Shown here piece by piece: positions 41,311-45,386 of a DNA stretch of 45,386 nt (the first letter of the stretch is position 1; every line of letters starts with the position of its first letter). Origin of the DNA: Nemertoderma westbladi (Eukaryota > Xenacoelomorpha > Nemertodermatida > Nemertodermatidae); contig JAUCBJ010003836.1 in the NCBI GenBank assembly GCA_032718475.1, forward strand, positions 1 to 45,386, given 5' to 3'. A program made the translations under genes and the position numbers. The notes below the pieces were generated by a model. It ran no database searches. It was not told the DNA's origin and saw only the letters and a list, made by a program, of their open reading frames with translations.

Positions 41311-42000
41311 CACCCATCCCCTTTGGGTTATACGCCGCGCAAGTTTGATTTATATTTTGATATCACTGGCTAAATTTGAATGAAAGTTTTGAAGTTGTAC
41401 AAATTGGTTGTTAGTAAAATTCTGGACTGGAAGTATCCGTGATCCAATGCCAATAAAAGCGCGAACAAATGCTAATATCGGAATACATGTTAATGCCAAA
41501 ATAATTAACTATTGTTAAAAAGTTAAGCTCTTTTAATCCCTTAAATAAACTTCAATGCCAATATATATTTTTCTACAGGTGAGAACGTAACCTGGATCAA
41601 TGGATGATAGAGTCTAGCAATCATGTCTGATCCATAATATGCCCAACTTAACTTATTATCCCAACTAAAGTAACAATGATGTGCATTGATTGAATAATAC
41701 GACTAAGAAGACTATTACCGTCACAATGAATGCGCGAAAATGTATTAATTTGTATCATGAAAGCAAACATGACGTTACTCAAACACCATAGAAAGTTGGA
41801 CTTGACACAAACAGGACGTTTCGCAAACGGGTCAATTTTCGCCTGAAGTGTTGATAACTTTATGTTGATAACTTATGAGTTCATGTTTAATATCAGTTCA
41901 TAATTGGAGCAAAACATATTCATCATCAAAATTATGTTGTGTGGTGGTTATAGCAGGGCATGTGGGGCTGTGAATTTTTCATGGCTGGGCTGGTCATGAA
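41311..42000. other. AT-rich sequence, nothing recognised
   Basis: No exon with splice sites, no array and no inverted repeat that I can support. I checked the minus strand specifically for an earlier PIEZO exon and found none. Confidence 0.4.
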
Positions 42001-45000
42001 AGGATTCCATATATGATTAGAATTTGGTTGTGATATAGCTAAGAACCCTCCAGGAGAAATACCGGCTCGGTCGTCGCCCGGGTCAACAAGGACCTCGTCC
42101 CTCAGTGGTACACCAGGCTGGGGTAGATAAATCGGCTACTGGAACAGAAGACAGAGAAGAAAGAAGAACCAACCTGTAGAAATGTAAAAAGACACTAAAG
42201 TTTGCTACAATGAACGCACGCACGCTGAAAGCACAGAGCAAACAGGGTGACATGGTCGCTCTGGCAATGGAATATAACATCGACATCATCTGCATCCAAG
42301 AAGATCGGATTTGTCATGAAGACACTGCCATGAAGTACAATGACATTGGAAATGGATGGACGTTAGTAACAAGCTCAGCAGTAAGAAACTCGGCCAATGC
42401 ATCAATTGGTGGAGTAGGAATTCTGCTAAGCCCATTTGCACTTAAGACCCTAAACAACATCGAATCTATAAATTCCAGGGTTATGATCGCAACATTTGAT
42501 GGGAATCCCACCAAAACAGTGTTGCTACAGTCCAACCAATGCCTCATAGCCAGAACAAGCAGTCAAGTTTTATGAAGATCTGACTGGACTTATAAAGGAC
42601 ATTCCGAAACACAATCATAAAGTCATTGCTGGTGACCTGAATGCGCAAATTGGCTATAGTTGGCTATAACACCAGTTCTAACAGAAATGGGTACTTACTT
42701 TTAGACCTAATGGAAGAATGTGAATTGATACCAACAAACACCACATTCGAAAAGAGTAAGGGGAAGCTATGGACCTTTCAATACCCTAATGGAACCAAAG
42801 CACAACTGGATTACTTCCTTTAAAACAAAAAGTGGAGAAACAGCATGATCAACTGCGAGGCATACAGCTCGTTCAACCTAATTGGTTCGGACCACAGAAT
42901 TGTGACTGCAGAGATCAGACACAGTTTGAGAGCCAGCAAACCCAGGACAAGGAAGCACATCAACTACGACTGGGAGAAACTGACAATGCAGTAAAGGATG
43001 CTTACACAGTAGAAATTCAAAACCGCTTTGAAGCACTTCAGTCAATGGATAAGACCAGTCCACCGATTCAATATACCAGAATATAATAAAAGCCCACAAG
43101 GAATCAGCTAAGAGGCATATCCCCCAGAAACCCAAACGAAAACAGTATGTGCCATGGCAAAACTCTGAGGTTACTTGTAAGAGAGAAGATCTTAAGATAG
43201 ACTACAAAGTAAAAACCGAACAACCAACAACCGAAAACATTAACAAGATTGAGAAAGCTAAGGACGATCTTAAATTGGCCTACAACATCAGCCAGGAAAA
43301 GTACATACAGGATAAAATTGAAGCAATTACAACTGCTCACATACAGCAACAATCAAGACTTTCCTGGCAAACTGTAAATGAGGTATCTGGTCGGAAAAGT
43401 AGTGCAAAGGGGCGCCTCAAAGCCGATAGTCCCGAAGAACGTGTTGGGAAGTGGGAAAATCACTTCAGCAACTTGCTTGGGCAACCACCAAACATCGAGG
43501 TCAGCCCTACAAGGAAAATATATGACAAGACACTACCTATAGAAACAGGGGACTTCACACCTGCCGAACTCCAAAGAAGCATTAAAAGCATGTCCAATAA
43601 TAAAGCGAGTGGATTAGATGAAATCCCAGCGGAGGTATGGAAAACAGAAGTGCTAAACAGACCATTATTGAATGTTTGCAACCGGATGTTAAAAGGGGAA
43701 AAGCCACCACCAATTTGGACTAGAGGTCAACTAAAGCCTCTCCCCAAGAAAGGAGACCTCGGTATACCAACAAACTATCGTGGGATCTGTCTGCTTGTGG
43801 TAACTGCCAAAATATACAATAAAATGATTCTATATAGGATTAGGCCTCACATAGAGAAACTACTGCGTAAGAGCCAAAACGGATTTCGACCAAATAGATC
43901 AACAATAGCTCAGATACTCGCACTACGGAGACTGATTGAAGGAATTAAGTCAAAGAATCTCCCCGCAATCATGACTTTTGTGGACTTCAAGAAGGCATTC
44001 GACTCCATCCATAGAGGTAAAATGCTTGAAATCCTAAGAGTTTATGGAATACAGAAGCACAAGTACTCTCACCAGGGATGGTGATACTGAGTTTTTCTCA
44101 ATCCTGGCTGGCGTACTCCAAGGTGACACATTGGCGCCATTACTATTTGTAATTGTACTGCATTACGCAATGAGGACGGCCACAAAGGGTGAAGATCTGG
44201 GATTCACACTTCAAGAACGCAGAAGTAGTAGATATCTGGCAACTACAGTCACAGACACGGACTTTGCGGATGACATCGCCCTGCTCTCTAATTCTAATAC
44301 GCTAGCAGATGCACAGCTTCTACTAAATAAAGTGGAGAGGGCTGCTAAGGAGGTTGGATTGCATATAAATGCTACCAAGACCGAATTCATGACTTTTAAT
44401 GTTGATGGAAACTTCGACAACCATTGATAATAATCAACTAAGGAAGGTCGACGACTTCCAGTACCTCGGATTATGGATAGAGAGTAGCAAAAGGGACATA
44501 GAAGTTAGGAAAGCAAAGGCTTGGGTAGCTCTATCAAAAATGGATACCATCTGGAAATCAGATCTCTCCATGCACCTGAAGACTAAGTTCTTTCGAGCCA
44601 CAGTGGAAAGTGTATTTTTATACGGGGGTGAGACCTGGACACTGACTAAATCACTTGAACAACGAATTGATGGTTGCTACACAAGACTACTAAGGGCAGC
44701 CCTAAACATCAGCTGGAGACAACACATGACAAACGCCGAGCTTTATGGTACAATACCCACCTGTATCAATCACCCTCCGTGAACGCAGATTAAGATTCAG
44801 TGGGCACTGCTGGCGAAGTAAAGACGAGGTCATACCAGATCTACTTCTCTGGCAACCAACTCATGGAAAGCGTAGTCGTGGACGACCTGCCATAACATAT
44901 ATAGATCAACTTGAAAGGGATACTGAACTTGGGAGAAACGAAATTGCGACAACTATGGAGAATCGGGAAGCCTGGAAGGATCTCATTTCCACTGTCCGAG

Positions 45001-45040
45001 TTCGCTCGACCTAGTAGTAGTAGTATAGCTGAGATATGGA
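42000..45040 (+). pseudogene. Nearly full-length RTE-like LINE, frameshifted
   Basis: The apurinic-like endonuclease begins at 42210: MNARTLKAQSKQGDMVALAM, then IDIICIQEDRI, GGVGILLSP and, in another frame, VIAGDLNAQ (about 42625-42650) and LDYFL. The reverse transcriptase (43149-44430) has NNKASGLDEIPAEVWK, LLRKSQNGFRPNRSTIAQIL, FVDFKKAFDSIHRGK and FADDIALLSN (about 44263-44292). The C-terminus has TLTKSLEQRIDGCYTRLLR, then RRLRFSGHCWRSKDEVIPD and RSRGRPAITYIDQLERDTE. At least five frame breaks or stops (near 42570, 42650, 42820, 44060 and 44420) make it defective. The endonuclease and C-terminal layout point to the RTE group or a close relative. Confidence 0.88.
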
Positions 45041-45099
45041 CAGGACATTTCGAATGTTGCATGGTTTTGCTATTTTATTCTATTAAATAAATACTAAAT

Positions 45100-45386
45100 A
45101 CACCATATTATCATATCAAAGCTATTCAAAATATAATGTTCCAGAATATGGTATATTTATTAAATAGAATGCCCGTATCTCAGCTATTTTACAATGAAAT
45201 TCAAATTGTGTTACATATTTGGTATCCTTGCATGGCCAGTTTTCTAACAGTTAACACTACCAACGAAACAATATAAGATTCAAGAATACCTGCGGTGGAA
45301 CTGGTGCAATATACACGGAGATACGTTTTTGAAAAATCCAGACTCACCCAGTGAGGAAGGAGGTGAAACTATCACTGTAAAAAAAG
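45100..45386 (+). repeat. Second copy of the 4400-4700 sequence, downstream of the LINE (cut by the window edge)
   Basis: ATGTTCCAGAATATGGTAT, ATTTATTAAATAGAAT, CATGGCCAGTTTTC, CAATATAAGATTCAAGAATA and AACTGGTGCAATA follow the same order as at 4414-4590. In both places it follows an RTE-like LINE C-terminus and a TAGTAGTAG stretch, so it may be the LINE 3' tail or a repeat that travels with it. Confidence 0.6.

Overview
This is nuclear DNA of a multicellular animal. It is AT-rich and has spliceosomal introns, non-LTR retrotransposons of at least three kinds, tRNA-headed SINEs, TIR elements and MITEs. The genes (a PIEZO channel, an SLC46-like carrier, an Ig/FN3 membrane protein) are animal families. 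The PIEZO protein is clearly recognisable but divergent, so I infer an invertebrate and cannot name the species.

The backbone is a minus-strand PIEZO mechanosensitive channel gene, partial at both ends. I chained eleven exons by hand: 36772-36972, 36366-36567, 33809-33953, 33242-33361, 31450-31635, 23515-23669, 21602-21764, 12565-12725, 9087-9200, 8731-8763 and 6942-7172. All ten junctions have GT..AG borders and compatible phases, giving about 570 codons. They cover the middle of the protein: arm transmembrane units, the start of the beam helix, and an acidic disordered linker.

The remarkable part is in PIEZO introns 7 and 8. Each begins with a large minisatellite whose unit is a tandem copy of the exon-intron 5' splice junction itself. 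Intron 7 (12726-21601) is about 97% a 33-bp repeat of roughly 260 copies. Each copy holds 23 nt of exon tail plus the first 10 nt of the intron, so it is an array of duplicated donors. Intron 8 starts with about 27 copies of a 48-52-bp unit built the same way from the next exon end. Only the exon-proximal donor keeps the reading frame; skipping past it meets an in-frame stop at once in both cases. The long plus-strand open frames over the 33-bp array (up to 901 codons) are by-products of the period being a multiple of three.

Two other genes lie on the plus strand. An intronless SLC46/PCFT-like major facilitator gene (28360-29835) is nested antisense in PIEZO intron 5. The terminal exon of an Ig + FN3 + single-TM receptor-like gene (45-931) lies at the left edge, apparently downstream of or nested in PIEZO.

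The rest is mobile and repetitive. There is a TIR element with inverted LINE tails (3.1-4.8 kb), a second TIR element (5.1-6.3 kb) and a foldback element (9.8-10.9 kb). A truncated LINE sits at 22.1-23.2 kb, and an L1-like LINE (24.0-27.3 kb) is broken by a perfect 314-bp palindrome. Small MITEs lie at 31.7-32.4 kb and a 19-bp array at 35.0-36.3 kb. A 17/23-bp array (37.8-38.4 kb) is split by a 2.85-kb hAT-like element that carries SINEs. A nearly complete but frameshifted RTE-like LINE fills 42.0-45.0 kb.
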